A DNA stretch of 64,000 nucleotides from contig DATLSE010000009.1 of the NCBI GenBank assembly GCA_035534295.1, forward strand, positions 53,451 through 117,450, in the 5' to 3' direction. This DNA comes from DATKQJ01 sp035534295. GTDB taxonomy: Bacteria; Chloroflexota; Dormibacteria; Dormibacterales; Dormibacteraceae. Below, piece by piece: positions 7,231-15,807 of this stretch; positions within the stretch are counted from its first letter, which is position 1, and the number at the start of each line of letters is the position of its first letter. The position numbers and the translations under genes are program-made. The notes under the pieces are model-generated. The model saw only the letters and a program-made list of their open reading frames with translations. It was not told the origin of the DNA and made no database searches.

Positions 7231-7707
7231 GTGGAGAGCGGGAGGTTGACGCACGTCGACGAGGGCGGAGCGGCGCGCATGGTCGATGTCGGGGACAAGG
7301 CGGTGACCCGGCGCGAGGCCAGCGCCGAATCGCTGGTGCTCATGGCCGCCGCCACCATCGAGCTGATCCGCCAGGATCGCCTGGCCAAGGGGGATGCGCT
7401 CAGCGTGGCGCGCCTGGCCGGCATCATGGCCTGCAAACGCACCTCCGAGCTCATCCCGCTCTGCCATCCGATCCGGATCACCAAGGCCGAGGTCGCCCTT
7501 ACCATCGTGGCCGAGGGCGTGCACGTCGAATCCCGGGTGGTTGCGGTCGATCAGACCGGGGTGGAGATGGAAGCACTGACCGCGGCGGCGGTGGCGGCTC
7601 TGACCCTCATTGACATGGTCAAGGGAGTCGAGCGCGGCGTTCAGATCGAATACGTGCGCCTGCTCACCAAGAGCGGCGGAAGGAGCGGTGAGTGGCGCCG
7701 GGAATGA
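7231..7707 (+). CDS. moaC: MoaC, cyclic pyranopterin monophosphate synthase
   Basis: 158-residue MoaC, which converts the MoaA product 3',8-cH2GTP to cyclic pyranopterin monophosphate in molybdopterin synthesis. Signature segments: MVDVGDKAVTRREA near the N-terminus, CKRTSELIPLCHPI, GVEMEALTAAAVAALT and LIDMVKGVER with the catalytic Asp/Lys region. GTG at 7231 starts the standard N-terminus ESGRLTHVDE. It is first in a rightward run moaC-mogA-pxpA joined by 4-nt overlaps. moaA, moaD and moaE are absent from the window. Confidence 0.95.
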   Translation: MESGRLTHVDEGGAARMVDVGDKAVTRREASAESLVLMAAATIELIRQDRLAKGDALSVARLAGIMACKRTSELIPLCHPIRITKAEVALTIVAEGVHVESRVVAVDQTGVEMEALTAAAVAALTLIDMVKGVERGVQIEYVRLLTKSGGRSGEWRRE

Positions 7708-8186
7708 GACCTAAGACCTGCATCCTGACGGTCTCGGACCGTGCCTACCACGGGGAACGGGCCGACGAGAGCGGTCCCCTCCTGGAGCGGGTGCTGAGCC
7801 AGGCGGGATTTGACGTGACCGGGATCGAGGTCGTGCCGGACAATCGGGAGCAGATCATTGACTTCCTGCTCTCCGCCGTGGGTGAGGCGCACGACCTGAT
7901 CGTGACCACCGGAGGCACCGGGCTGGGACCACGCGACCTGACCCCACAGGCGACCCAGGCCGTACTCGACTATGAGGTCCCGGGTCTGGCCGAGACCATG
8001 CGACAGCAGGGCCTGATGACAACCCCCGCCGCTGCCCTCTCGCGCTCCGTGGTCGGCGTTCGCGGGCGCACCCTGATCGTCAACCTACCCGGCAGTCCGA
8101 GTGCTGCGCGCGAGTCGTTGGACGCGATTCTGGGAGTGCTCCCCCACGCTCTCGACCTGCTGCGAGGCGAGACCGAGCATCCTTGA
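7704..8186 (+). CDS. mog: MogA/MoaB-family molybdopterin adenylyltransferase
   Basis: About 160 residues of the MoCF-biosynthesis fold. The enzyme activates molybdopterin with ATP to give MPT-AMP before molybdate insertion. Hallmarks: CILTVSDRAYHGERADESGP, the nucleotide-binding TTGGTGLGPRDLTPQA and VNLPGSPSAARESLD. ATG at 7704 overlaps the moaC stop (ATGA); a GTG 12 nt earlier is possible but less likely. MogA and MoaB cannot be separated on sequence alone. Confidence 0.9.
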   Translation: MRPKTCILTVSDRAYHGERADESGPLLERVLSQAGFDVTGIEVVPDNREQIIDFLLSAVGEAHDLIVTTGGTGLGPRDLTPQATQAVLDYEVPGLAETMRQQGLMTTPAAALSRSVVGVRGRTLIVNLPGSPSAARESLDAILGVLPHALDLLRGETEHP

Positions 8187-8833
8187 GGCTCTGCGCCGAC
8201 CTGGGCGAGGAAGGCGGTCACGACTCGGATCTGATCGAGCTCCTCGACTGCGCCAGCGTGGGCTGCGGCGTTCACGCCGGTTCCCCCCGGGAGACCGAGC
8301 GCGTGGTCGCGCTCTGCCGGCGGGCGGGTCTTGAGATCGGGGCTCATCCCGGATTCGACGACCGGGAGGGATTTGGGCGGCGTCCGGTCGATTTGGAGCC
8401 GGCCGCGTTGGAAGATTTGCTGGAGACGCAGCTCGGATTCCTGCTCACGCTGACCGAGCTCGGATTCGTCAAACCGCACGGCGCTCTCTATCACCAGTGT
8501 CAGAACGATCCCGAAGCGGCCGAGGTGCTGGTCCGGGTGGCCAGACGCCATGGGCTGGCGCCGATGGGCCAGCCCGGTCTCGAGCTCGAGGCAGCCATCA
8601 GGCGTCTCCCCGGGTCCTGGTTGAGGGAGGGGTACGCCGATCGCGCCTATGACGGCGCGGGCCGGCTTCGGCCCCGCTTAGAGCCCGGGGCCTTGCTCGG
8701 CCCCCAGGCGGCCGCGGATCAGACCCGGCGCCTGCTGAACTCGGGTGCGATCGACGTGATCTGCGTCCACGGAGATGGGGCGGGCGCGCTCGAGACCGCG
8801 CGCGCGGTGGCTCGGGAGCTGCGCCACACGTAG
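8183..8833 (+). CDS. pxpA: 5-oxoprolinase subunit A, LamB/YcsF family
   Basis: 216 residues, slightly short for PxpA (about 245). The PxpABC complex hydrolyses 5-oxoproline to glutamate with ATP. The start reads RLCADLGEEGGHD, followed by SVGCGVHAGSP, AHPGFDDREGFGRR and VKPHGALYHQ, all family landmarks. It starts with TTG overlapping the mog stop (TTGA). The other two subunits are on the opposite strand immediately downstream, so the set is complete but split into two convergent transcription units. Confidence 0.88.
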   Translation: MRLCADLGEEGGHDSDLIELLDCASVGCGVHAGSPRETERVVALCRRAGLEIGAHPGFDDREGFGRRPVDLEPAALEDLLETQLGFLLTLTELGFVKPHGALYHQCQNDPEAAEVLVRVARRHGLAPMGQPGLELEAAIRRLPGSWLREGYADRAYDGAGRLRPRLEPGALLGPQAAADQTRRLLNSGAIDVICVHGDGAGALETARAVARELRHT

Positions 8834-8850
8834 TCCTGATCGATCAGGAC
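8833..8850. terminator. Palindrome between convergent pxpA and pxpC
   Basis: A perfect 18-bp palindrome, GTCCTGATC/GATCAGGAC, can fold into a 7-bp stem with a TCGA loop on either strand. It overlaps both stop codons and could end transcription from both sides. No T-run follows, so it is only a candidate. Confidence 0.4.
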
Positions 8851-9776
8851 CGGATGGAATCCAGCGCGGCCCTCTGCTCCGCGCGCGCCTTTGCCGCCTG
8901 GTCGAGATCGACGAGCTCCAGCCTCAGGCGATCGTGGGGACGCAACTGAGCCGCCAGCGGTAGGTCGGCCGAGATCACCGTCACCGGTACGGGGTAGCCC
9001 CCCGACGCCGGATGATCGGACATGAGCAGGATTGGCTGCCCACCCGGCGGCAGCTGCACACAGCCGGTGGTGACCGGGAATGAGGCCAGATCGGTGGCCA
9101 AAGGGGCCATGGCCGGCCCTCGGAGGCGGTATCCCATGCGGTCGCATTCCTCGGTCAGCGACCACTCCGACTGCAAGAGCTGGTCGCGCGCCGGTGGCAG
9201 CAGGAGCTCAAGGTGAGGTCCGGCCAGGACTCGAAGCCGGGCGTGCCCGGAATACTGGGGTCGTAGCCCCCACTCCAGACGGCGCCCCGCCACCCCGGCC
9301 CCCGCGATCTCCCCCCGATCGATGCGATCGCCGGCGCCAAGCCGTCGGCCCAGCCCGCCCAGCCCCGCCAGGGCATACGTGGAGCGCGATCCAAGCCAGA
9401 GCTGGCCCAGAAATCCACCCCGCACCGCAACGTAGGCGCGCTCCCCCAGGTCCATCCCCTCCAGGCTGATGCGGTCGCCGGCGGAGACCAGGAACGAGGT
9501 CCAGGCCGGGGCTACCGAGCCGTTCAGGCGCAGGGAGGGCTCTCCTCCGGCAACGGCAAGGAGGGCAGGGCCGAGCGCCTTCAGGATCAGGCCGCCCCGG
9601 GTTATCTCCAGCGCCGCCAGTCCGTCCGGGTTGCCCACCAGGCGGTTGGCGGCGATCAAAGCGAAGCGGTCCATAGCCCCGCCCGGGGGAATGCCAGCTG
9701 AGCGATGCCCCGGCCGGCCGAGGTCCTGGAGGGTAGCCAGGGGCCCACTGCCCAGGACCTTAAAGCCCTCCGGCAT
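8844..9776 (-). CDS. pxpC: 5-oxoprolinase subunit C, biotin-dependent carboxyltransferase-like
   Basis: 310 residues of the KipA/PxpC family, which forms the 5-oxoprolinase complex with PxpA and PxpB. Signatures: GPLATLQDLGRPGH, GIPPGGAMDRFAL, NRLVGNPDGLAALE near the N-terminus, then VAVRGGF and the C-terminal LMSDHPASGGYPVP. ATG at 9776 overlaps the pxpB stop as TGATG and gives the normal family start MPEGFKVLGSGP; the open frame extending 40 codons upstream is pxpB read in another frame. Related fused proteins occur in urea carboxylase, but the pxpA/B context favours oxoprolinase. Confidence 0.88.
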   Translation of the reverse strand: MPEGFKVLGSGPLATLQDLGRPGHRSAGIPPGGAMDRFALIAANRLVGNPDGLAALEITRGGLILKALGPALLAVAGGEPSLRLNGSVAPAWTSFLVSAGDRISLEGMDLGERAYVAVRGGFLGQLWLGSRSTYALAGLGGLGRRLGAGDRIDRGEIAGAGVAGRRLEWGLRPQYSGHARLRVLAGPHLELLLPPARDQLLQSEWSLTEECDRMGYRLRGPAMAPLATDLASFPVTTGCVQLPPGGQPILLMSDHPASGGYPVPVTVISADLPLAAQLRPHDRLRLELVDLDQAAKARAEQRAALDSIRS

Positions 9777-10423
9777 CAGCGGTCCACGGGCTGGAAGCGG
9801 ACCCGATCGCCGGCCTGGAGCACAGCCGGTGAGCCCGAGCCGGGCAGGAAGAGGGGGAGCGAGGTCCGTCCGATCAGGTGCCACCCTCCCGGGCATGCGA
9901 TCGGGTAGACCCCGGTCAGGTCCTCGGCCATGGCCACCGATCCCGCCGGAACACGGGTTCTGGGGACCGAGCGCCGGGCCAGGCGGAGGGAGGCGGGCAG
10001 GGGTCCCAGGTAGCCCCAGCCGGGCACGAATCCGAGCATGAAGCAGCGATAGGTGGTGGCGGAGTGGAGCCGGACCAACTCGGCCACGTCCAGGCCCAGC
10101 CGGTCGGCGCAGTCGGCCAGGTCGGGCCCGTCATAGATCACGGGTATCCGGTGGAGCCGGCCCGGGACCTGGTCTGGGGAGGGAGCCTTAAGGCCGCGCG
10201 AGATGGAGGAGCGGAGGCGTTCGGCGTCGGTCTCCTCGGGATCGAAATGCACCGTGACCGAGGCGTAGCCGATGACCGCCTCCTCGACGTCCCGGCGCCG
10301 CTGCAGGAGCCGGGCCAGGGCCCGGGCGCGAGCGTTGAGAGCCGCCGGTGTTCCCCCTGAGAGGTCGACCATCAGGGCTCGATCGCCGAGATCGAAGATT
10401 GACGCTGCCGGCCTCCCGCTCAG
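9776..10423 (-). CDS. pxpB: 5-oxoprolinase subunit B (KipI-like)
   Basis: About 215 residues of the PxpB/KipI family. The N-terminal DLGDRALMVDLSGG and the C-terminal core HRIPVIYDGPDL, MLGFVPGWGYLG and PGGWHLIGRT are unmistakable. The start is a problem: the first ATG (10372) would cut into the first beta strand. Going upstream, the only initiator-like codon in a sensible place is a CTG at 10423 that overlaps the folC stop as CTGA, and I place the start there. The same CTGA junction occurs at two other genes in the window. Confidence 0.82.
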   Translation of the reverse strand: MSGRPAASIFDLGDRALMVDLSGGTPAALNARARALARLLQRRRDVEEAVIGYASVTVHFDPEETDAERLRSSISRGLKAPSPDQVPGRLHRIPVIYDGPDLADCADRLGLDVAELVRLHSATTYRCFMLGFVPGWGYLGPLPASLRLARRSVPRTRVPAGSVAMAEDLTGVYPIACPGGWHLIGRTSLPLFLPGSGSPAVLQAGDRVRFQPVDR

Positions 10424-11679
10424 AGCAGTTCCCCAACCAGGTAGAGCGAACCGCAGACCAGGATCATGGCCTTGGGGCCGGCCAGCTCCCGAGCCCGCTG
10501 CAACGCCAGCGCTGCCGGCTCGAGCGACTCCCCTCCGCCCCAGAGGCCGCGCAGGCATTCGGGGTCCTGACCGCGCTCGCCGGCGTCGCGGGCTCGGGTG
10601 AAGACAGCGCTCCGAATCGGTAGCCGGCGCAGCTGATCCAGCATTCGAGGCGCATCCTTGTCGACCATGGCGGCGAAGACCAGTCCCAGTGGGCGGCCCG
10701 AGCTGAGCTCCGCGATATCCGGTACGACGCTCTCCAGAGCGGCCGGATTGTGACCCCCGTCCAGGATCAGGTCGCCGCGGATCTCGAGCCGTCCGGGCCA
10801 GCGCGCGGACTCGATGCCGTGGCGCACGCTCTGTGCGTCGGCGTCCCCGAGCGCCTCAGCTGCGGCCACCGCCAGGGCCGCATTGGCCGCCTGAAAGGAG
10901 CCCAGCAGTCCCACCCGCAGGCCCCGGTGGGAAAACCCCGGACCGCTCACCTCGATCCGGCTTGCACCCCCGGGCTCCGCTCTGGCGGTGTAGTGGATCT
11001 CGTGCCCCAGACGCCAGAGCTCTGCTCCCTGCTCGCGGGCCTTCGATTCGATCACCTCCAGGGCCGGGCCCATGGCGCCGGTCAGGACTCGGTTCCCGGG
11101 TTTGATGATTCCCGCCTTCTCGGCCGCGATCGCCTCCACCGTGGAGCCCAGCAGATGGGTGTGATCGAGGCCGATGTTGGTGATCACGCTCACGCCCAGA
11201 TCGAGCACATTGGTCGAATCGAGGCGCCCGCCCAGACCGACCTCGATGACCAATCGATCGGTGCGCCCGGAGAACCAATCCAGCGCCATCGCGATCAGCA
11301 ACTCGAACTCGGTGGCCTGACCCAGGGTCGACGGCGCGCTCTCCAGAACCAGGCGCAGACGATTGGTCTGAGCGGCGAAGTCGACCTCGGACATGGGCTG
11401 GGCCCCGACCGCGATGCGTTCGGTGTAGGAGCGGAGGTGGGGGCTGGGGGTCATGCCGGTACGAAGCCCTCGAGCACGCAGGATGGATTCCAGGAACGCG
11501 CTCGTAGAGCCCTTGCCGTTGGTTCCCGCGATCAGGGCGCCGCGCTGGCCGCGCTGCGGGTCGCCGAGGCTGGAGAGCAGCTCTCGGGTGCGCTCCAGAC
11601 CCAGCTTGACACCCAGGCGGCCTCGTCCCTGGAGGTATTCGAGCGCCTCCTGATAGCTCAGGCGGGCCTTCGCCGACAC
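10420..11679 (-). CDS. folC: Folylpolyglutamate/dihydrofolate synthase
   Basis: 419-residue Mur-ligase-type enzyme that adds glutamate to folates (and probably pteroate) using ATP. P-loop GTNGKGSTSAFLE, TNIGLDHTHLLGSTVEAIA, EKAGIIKPG with the carbamylated-lysine region, and LDGGHNPAALE in the C-terminal domain are present. GTG at 11679 has a GGAGG ribosome site 8 nt upstream and lies inside folD (22-nt overlap), so translation is coupled. A longer open frame upstream is out-of-frame folD and was not used. Confidence 0.93.
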   Translation of the reverse strand: MSAKARLSYQEALEYLQGRGRLGVKLGLERTRELLSSLGDPQRGQRGALIAGTNGKGSTSAFLESILRARGLRTGMTPSPHLRSYTERIAVGAQPMSEVDFAAQTNRLRLVLESAPSTLGQATEFELLIAMALDWFSGRTDRLVIEVGLGGRLDSTNVLDLGVSVITNIGLDHTHLLGSTVEAIAAEKAGIIKPGNRVLTGAMGPALEVIESKAREQGAELWRLGHEIHYTARAEPGGASRIEVSGPGFSHRGLRVGLLGSFQAANAALAVAAAEALGDADAQSVRHGIESARWPGRLEIRGDLILDGGHNPAALESVVPDIAELSSGRPLGLVFAAMVDKDAPRMLDQLRRLPIRSAVFTRARDAGERGQDPECLRGLWGGGESLEPAALALQRARELAGPKAMILVCGSLYLVGELL

Positions 11680-12509
11680 TCGGCCTCCAGGGTGTTGAGC
11701 AGGAGCATGGCGCGGGTGACGGGGCCGACCCCGCCCGGAACCGGGGTCAGATATCCGGCCTGCCGGGACACTTGGGGATCGACGTCTCCGACCATCCGGA
11801 CTCCGACGGGCGTGATGCCGACGTCGATCACCACCGCTCCTGGGCGGACCATGTCGGCGGTCACGAACCCGGGCCGACCCACCGCTGCGACCAGGATCTC
11901 GGCCTCCCGGCAAACCGCGGCCAGATCGGCCGTGCGGGAGTGGCAGATGGTGACCGTGGCGTTGCGCTGCAGGAGCAGCAGGGCGAGCGGCTTGCCGACG
12001 ATGTTGCTCCGACCCAGGACCACAGCGCGGCGCCCGGCGGGATCGATGGAGTAGGCGTCGAGCATGCGCATGACGCCGGCGGGGGTGCACGCCAGCAGTC
12101 CGGGCTGACCCAGCAGCAGGCGGCCCGCATTGAGGGGATGAAACCCGTCGACGTCCTTGTCGGGATCGATGGCGTTCACGGCCAGGGCCGGATCGATCTG
12201 TGGGGGCAGCGGCTGCTGGACGATGATCCCGCTCACCTCTGGATCCGCGTTGAGTTCGGCCACCAGCGCGGTCAGCTCCGCCGCGGAGGCGGTGGCCGGG
12301 AGCGGGTGGTCGGTGGACGCCATGCCCACCCGTTCGGCGTCGCGACGCTTGTTGCGCACGTACACGGCGCTGGCCGGGTCGTCACCCACCATGACCACGG
12401 CCAGGCTCGGGCGCTGCCCGCCTCGTCCCAGCCGTTCCTGGATGCGGGCCTGGACCTCGGCCAGGATCTCTGCCGCGACCGCCTTGCCGTCGATCATCAC
12501 CGCGCTCAT
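11658..12509 (-). CDS. folD: FolD, methylenetetrahydrofolate dehydrogenase/cyclohydrolase
   Basis: 283-residue bifunctional enzyme, normal length. It interconverts 5,10-methylene-, methenyl- and 10-formyl-tetrahydrofolate. Catalytic YVRNKRR (Tyr50, Lys54), QQPLPPQID, DKDVDGFHP, NADP-binding VLGRSNIVGKP and the closing TPVPGGVGPVTRAMLL are all visible. The start overlaps the larC stop (ATGA). Confidence 0.96.
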   Translation of the reverse strand: MSAVMIDGKAVAAEILAEVQARIQERLGRGGQRPSLAVVMVGDDPASAVYVRNKRRDAERVGMASTDHPLPATASAAELTALVAELNADPEVSGIIVQQPLPPQIDPALAVNAIDPDKDVDGFHPLNAGRLLLGQPGLLACTPAGVMRMLDAYSIDPAGRRAVVLGRSNIVGKPLALLLLQRNATVTICHSRTADLAAVCREAEILVAAVGRPGFVTADMVRPGAVVIDVGITPVGVRMVGDVDPQVSRQAGYLTPVPGGVGPVTRAMLLLNTLEAECRRRPA

Positions 12510-13633
12510 GGCAGCTCCAGCTGGCGCCGGGCGGCCTCGGTGGCGCGACGCATGATCAGGGCCACGTCCCCGCCCAGGCGCCTTGCGTCCTCGTACTCGG
12601 CGGCGACGTCCAGCACCCGGCCGCCCAACTCTTTGACCTTGACCCGAACCGGTCCGAACTCGGTTGCGACCTCAATCCAGCGCCGGGCCGCCAGATGCCG
12701 CCGGGCGGTGCTCGCTCGCACGCCCAGGGTGGTGGAGCGCTCGAGCATCACGTGCGCCAGCCGGACCTCGTCCTCGGGCTCGACCATGACCGCGAGCAGA
12801 TGGCCCGGACGCCCCTTCTTCATCGTGACCGCACCCACGCTCACGTCCCGGGCGCCCATCTTCATCAGATCCTCCGCCAGGGCGGCGATGAGGTTAGGCG
12901 CCATGTCGTCGAGGTTGGCCTCGAGCACGCAGATCTCGCTCTGGGCGCCGACCCCCTCGCCGATCCAGACCGCCAGGGCGTTGCCCGGCGTGGGTCGCGA
13001 GCCCAGGCCCCAGCCGGCGCGCTCCAGGGTCAGCGCCGGACGGCTGAACCTCGCCACCTGGGTCAATATGGCCGCGCCGGTCGGGGTCACCAATTCCTCC
13101 TCCCTCGAATCCGGCTCCAGCACCGCTCCGCTTCCGGCCAGCAGCCGAAGCGTGGCCGGGGCGGAGTGGGGCGGGCGCGGCGCCGGGAGCGGGGATGCGT
13201 AAACCTGCTCCGGCCCCAGATCGTCCAGCAACCAGAAGGCCCCGACCAGGTCCACCAGCGTGTCCGCTCCGCCCAGCTCGTGCAGGTGCAGTTTTTCCGC
13301 CGGCAGGCCATGGATGGCGGCTTCCACCTCGCCCAGGCGCCCCAGTGCGCCCAGGGCGCTCTGCCGCACCGGCTCAGGAATCGGCGCCGCGGCGACCACC
13401 GAGGTGAGCTCGGTCAGATTCCGCGCCCGGGCCCCCTGGACCCGGACCTCGACCCGGACTCCTCCCAGGTGTCCACGCTCCTGATGGCTGAGCGCGATCT
13501 GCACCTCGTCCGCCAGCCCGAGCGCTGAGACCGTGCGCTGGAGAAGGTCCGGCTGCGCCCCGGCGTCGATCAGGGCACCCAGGGTCATATCCCCGGAGAT
13601 TCCCGAGCGGCAGTCGAAGTAGGCGATCCTCAC
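12506..13633 (-). CDS. larC: LarC, nickel insertion protein for the nickel-pincer cofactor
   Basis: 375-residue LarC in one open frame. It inserts nickel into the pincer nucleotide in a CTP-dependent reaction. N-terminal FDCRSGISGDMTLGAL is the family signature (usually FDPFSGISGDM), followed by HLHELGGADTLVDLVG with metal-binding His residues, VTPTGAAIL, LEANLDDMAPN and GAVTMKKGRPGHLL. In lactobacilli larC needs a ribosomal frameshift; none is needed here. Starts with GTG overlapping the folB stop. Sits between folB and folD rather than beside larB. Confidence 0.9.
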   Translation of the reverse strand: MRIAYFDCRSGISGDMTLGALIDAGAQPDLLQRTVSALGLADEVQIALSHQERGHLGGVRVEVRVQGARARNLTELTSVVAAAPIPEPVRQSALGALGRLGEVEAAIHGLPAEKLHLHELGGADTLVDLVGAFWLLDDLGPEQVYASPLPAPRPPHSAPATLRLLAGSGAVLEPDSREEELVTPTGAAILTQVARFSRPALTLERAGWGLGSRPTPGNALAVWIGEGVGAQSEICVLEANLDDMAPNLIAALAEDLMKMGARDVSVGAVTMKKGRPGHLLAVMVEPEDEVRLAHVMLERSTTLGVRASTARRHLAARRWIEVATEFGPVRVKVKELGGRVLDVAAEYEDARRLGGDVALIMRRATEAARRQLELP

Positions 13634-13983
13634 CGCTCCCGGGTCACCTCGATCGCGAAGTCGTCGAACTCACCGGTGACAAGTGGTCGCTTGTGCACCC
13701 GCACCCGCGCCAGGCTGACCCCGGGCTGGGCGATCAGGGCCTGGGCGATCCTGACGGCCAGGGTTTCGACCAGGTTCACCGGCTCGCCCTCGACCAGCTG
13801 TTGCACCTGCTCATAGACCGAGGTGTAGTCGAGCACGTCCTGACGCCGGTCACCCGCATCGTCCAGGGAGGCCGCCAGTCCGAGCTCGGCGTCCACGGTG
13901 TAGCGAGCACCAAGCTCGCGCTCGGCGGCCAGCGCCCCGTGGCGGCCAAAAAACGTCATCCCGCTGAGCAGCATCATATCCAT
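13630..13983 (-). CDS. folB: Dihydroneopterin aldolase
   Basis: 117-residue FolB, standard length. It cleaves dihydroneopterin to 6-hydroxymethyl-dihydropterin and glycolaldehyde. MTFFGRHGALAAERE holds the pterin-binding residues, ARYTVDAELGL the second strand, DYTSVYEQV the conserved Tyr, VETLAVRIA the helix and VHKRPL the catalytic Lys. ATG at 13983 gives MDMMLLSGMTF; ATG at 13977 is also possible, and no clear ribosome site distinguishes them. First gene of the leftward run folB-larC-folD-folC-pxpB-pxpC. Confidence 0.9.
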   Translation of the reverse strand: MDMMLLSGMTFFGRHGALAAERELGARYTVDAELGLAASLDDAGDRRQDVLDYTSVYEQVQQLVEGEPVNLVETLAVRIAQALIAQPGVSLARVRVHKRPLVTGEFDDFAIEVTRER

Positions 13984-14062
13984 GGGCCAGATCAATTCTG
14001 ACCGGCGGGCAGGGGTAGGGGATGGGCGGGGAGGGCGAGCGCCGCCCCCATTCCCGTCCCGG

Positions 14063-14557
14063 CTAGGGTGTGGGGCTGGGGGCGGGCGCCCCGCCTCCGA
14101 AGGCGCCGAAGCCACCGGCTCGGGCGGCTCCGCCGATCGCGATGCTGCGCGCGCTCACCGTTCCGTTGCTCGACGCGGGTCCGACGACGGTGACGTTTTG
14201 CGACGTTGCCAGATCACTCTGGGTGGCGGCCACCTGATTCGTGATCGTGGTCGAGCTGTCGATCTGGACCTTGACGTCGGTGTTGGTGATGCGATTGTGG
14301 ACGGTGATGGTGTTGCCGTTCACGGCCGTGATCTGGCCCACGATGGCGGCCGCGCCGCCCCCGCCCAGCCCGGCGAAGCCGCCGGCCCGGCCACCGCCGG
14401 CCGCAGCCGCGCGGGCGCCGGCTCCCGCTCCGGCTGCGCCGGTGTTGGAAGTCGTCACCGAGGCCAGCGGATGGGACTGGGCGTAATTCCAGCCGCCCAC
14501 GAAGCCACCCATCAGGACGATGGCCAGAAACAGGATCACGGACAGATTCTTCATCAC
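14063..14557 (-). CDS. DUF5666-like secreted/anchored protein
   Basis: 164 residues: an N-terminal membrane helix or signal (residues 4-24), then a Gly/Ala-rich linker (about 40-72), a small beta domain with VGQITAVNGNTITVHNRI and VQIDSSTTI as in DUF5666 proteins, and a second Gly/Pro-rich tail. No catalytic residues. It follows the MacAB-like permease with ATGA overlap and probably acts at the outer face of the membrane as an accessory to that exporter. Confidence 0.6.
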   Translation of the reverse strand: MMKNLSVILFLAIVLMGGFVGGWNYAQSHPLASVTTSNTGAAGAGAGARAAAAGGGRAGGFAGLGGGGAAAIVGQITAVNGNTITVHNRITNTDVKVQIDSSTTITNQVAATQSDLATSQNVTVVGPASSNGTVSARSIAIGGAARAGGFGAFGGGAPAPSPTP

Positions 14558-15807
14558 TCGTACCTCAGAGCTTCGATGGGGTTCAACGCGGCCGCCCGGT
14601 TGGCGGGATAGATACCGAAGAAAAGACCGATTCCGACCGAGACGCCGAATGCCAGCAGAACCGACGCGATGGAGACCACCGGGGTACCCAGCGAGCTGAG
14701 TACGGAGAGCTTCAGGCTGGGCAGCCAGAACGACCCGCCCCAGCCGACGACGATGCCCAGTATCCCGCCCACTCCGGAAAGGAACATCGACTCGATCAGG
14801 AACTGGAGCAGGATGTCCGTGCGCCGGGCGCCGATGGCCTTACGGATGCCGATCTCGCGCGTGCGCTCGGTCACCGTGACCAGCATGATGTTCATGATCC
14901 CGATGCCGCCCACGACTAGCGCGATGGCGGCGACCGAGCCCAGGAGCACCGTCAGGGTCTGAGTGATCTGGCCGTAGCTGGACAGAATGTCCTGCTGAGA
15001 CTGGGTGGTGAAGTCGGCCTGGGCGGGATCGGAGATCTTGTGGTCGGTGAGCAGGATCTGGGTCGCCTGCTGCGTGGCCAGCGTGATGGTGGAAGCCGAG
15101 GTGGCCTGAATCACGATCTGGCTGATGTTCTTTCCCCTACCGCCGGTCAGGTAGTTCCAGGCCGCCGTGATCGGGATCACGGCCACGTTGTCCTGGTTGC
15201 CGAGCCCCTGCGAGCCCTTGGCCACAAAGACCCCGATCACGGTGAAGGGTTGGCGCTGAATCTCGATCGTCTGGTTGAGCGCCGACTGGGCGCTGCCGCC
15301 GAACAGGTTGTCCACCACCGTCTGTCCCACCACCACCACCCGGGCGCTGGAGTTGACCTGGCTCTGGGTGAAGAACTGCCCGACCTGGAGCGAATAGTTG
15401 CGCACCGCGGCGAAGTCCTGGGTCGAGCCGCTGACCGGAGCAAACCAGTTCTGGCTGCCGTGGGTCATCCGCCCCGGCGCGGTGGCGATGGGGATGGCCG
15501 CGGCGATGTCCGGGGCCTGGGTCTGATCGCCCAGATTCTGGACGTCGGTCATGGTCAGAGTCTGTCCGGCGCCGAAGCCCTGGGCCACCCCTCCGGCCGC
15601 GGTGGGGCTGCTGGGATAGACGTAGATCAGGTTCGATCCCAGGGACTCGATCTGGCTTGTGACCTGGACCGAGGCGCCGTTCCCGACCGCCACCAGCAGC
15701 ACCACGGCGCCAACTCCGATCATGATCCCGAGCACGGTCAGGCCGGAGCGGAGCCGGTTGGCGTTGAGTCCTGAGATCGCGATCCGCAGCGCCTCGACCA
15801 GGTTCAA
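14554..15807 (-). CDS. MacB-like ABC transporter permease (FtsX family)
   Basis: 417 residues: TM1 at about 22-42, a large extracytoplasmic MacB_PCD domain (45-280), three further TM helices in the C-terminal FtsX domain and the family ending NRAAALNPIEALRYE. With the ATPase and membrane-fusion-like protein it forms a MacAB-type mechanotransmission exporter for peptides, lipoproteins or antibiotics. It starts with TTG overlapping the ATPase stop (TTGA). No outer-membrane TolC partner is nearby. Confidence 0.9.
   Translation of the reverse strand: MNLVEALRIAISGLNANRLRSGLTVLGIMIGVGAVVLLVAVGNGASVQVTSQIESLGSNLIYVYPSSPTAAGGVAQGFGAGQTLTMTDVQNLGDQTQAPDIAAAIPIATAPGRMTHGSQNWFAPVSGSTQDFAAVRNYSLQVGQFFTQSQVNSSARVVVVGQTVVDNLFGGSAQSALNQTIEIQRQPFTVIGVFVAKGSQGLGNQDNVAVIPITAAWNYLTGGRGKNISQIVIQATSASTITLATQQATQILLTDHKISDPAQADFTTQSQQDILSSYGQITQTLTVLLGSVAAIALVVGGIGIMNIMLVTVTERTREIGIRKAIGARRTDILLQFLIESMFLSGVGGILGIVVGWGGSFWLPSLKLSVLSSLGTPVVSIASVLLAFGVSVGIGLFFGIYPANRAAALNPIEALRYE

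Noticed and set aside
11680..12090. N-terminal extension of FolC
   Set aside because: It is folD read in another frame; the GTG at 11679 has a GGAGG ribosome site and gives a normal FolC.
12506..13633. Programmed frameshift in larC
   Set aside because: The gene is a single uninterrupted frame with all motifs in order.
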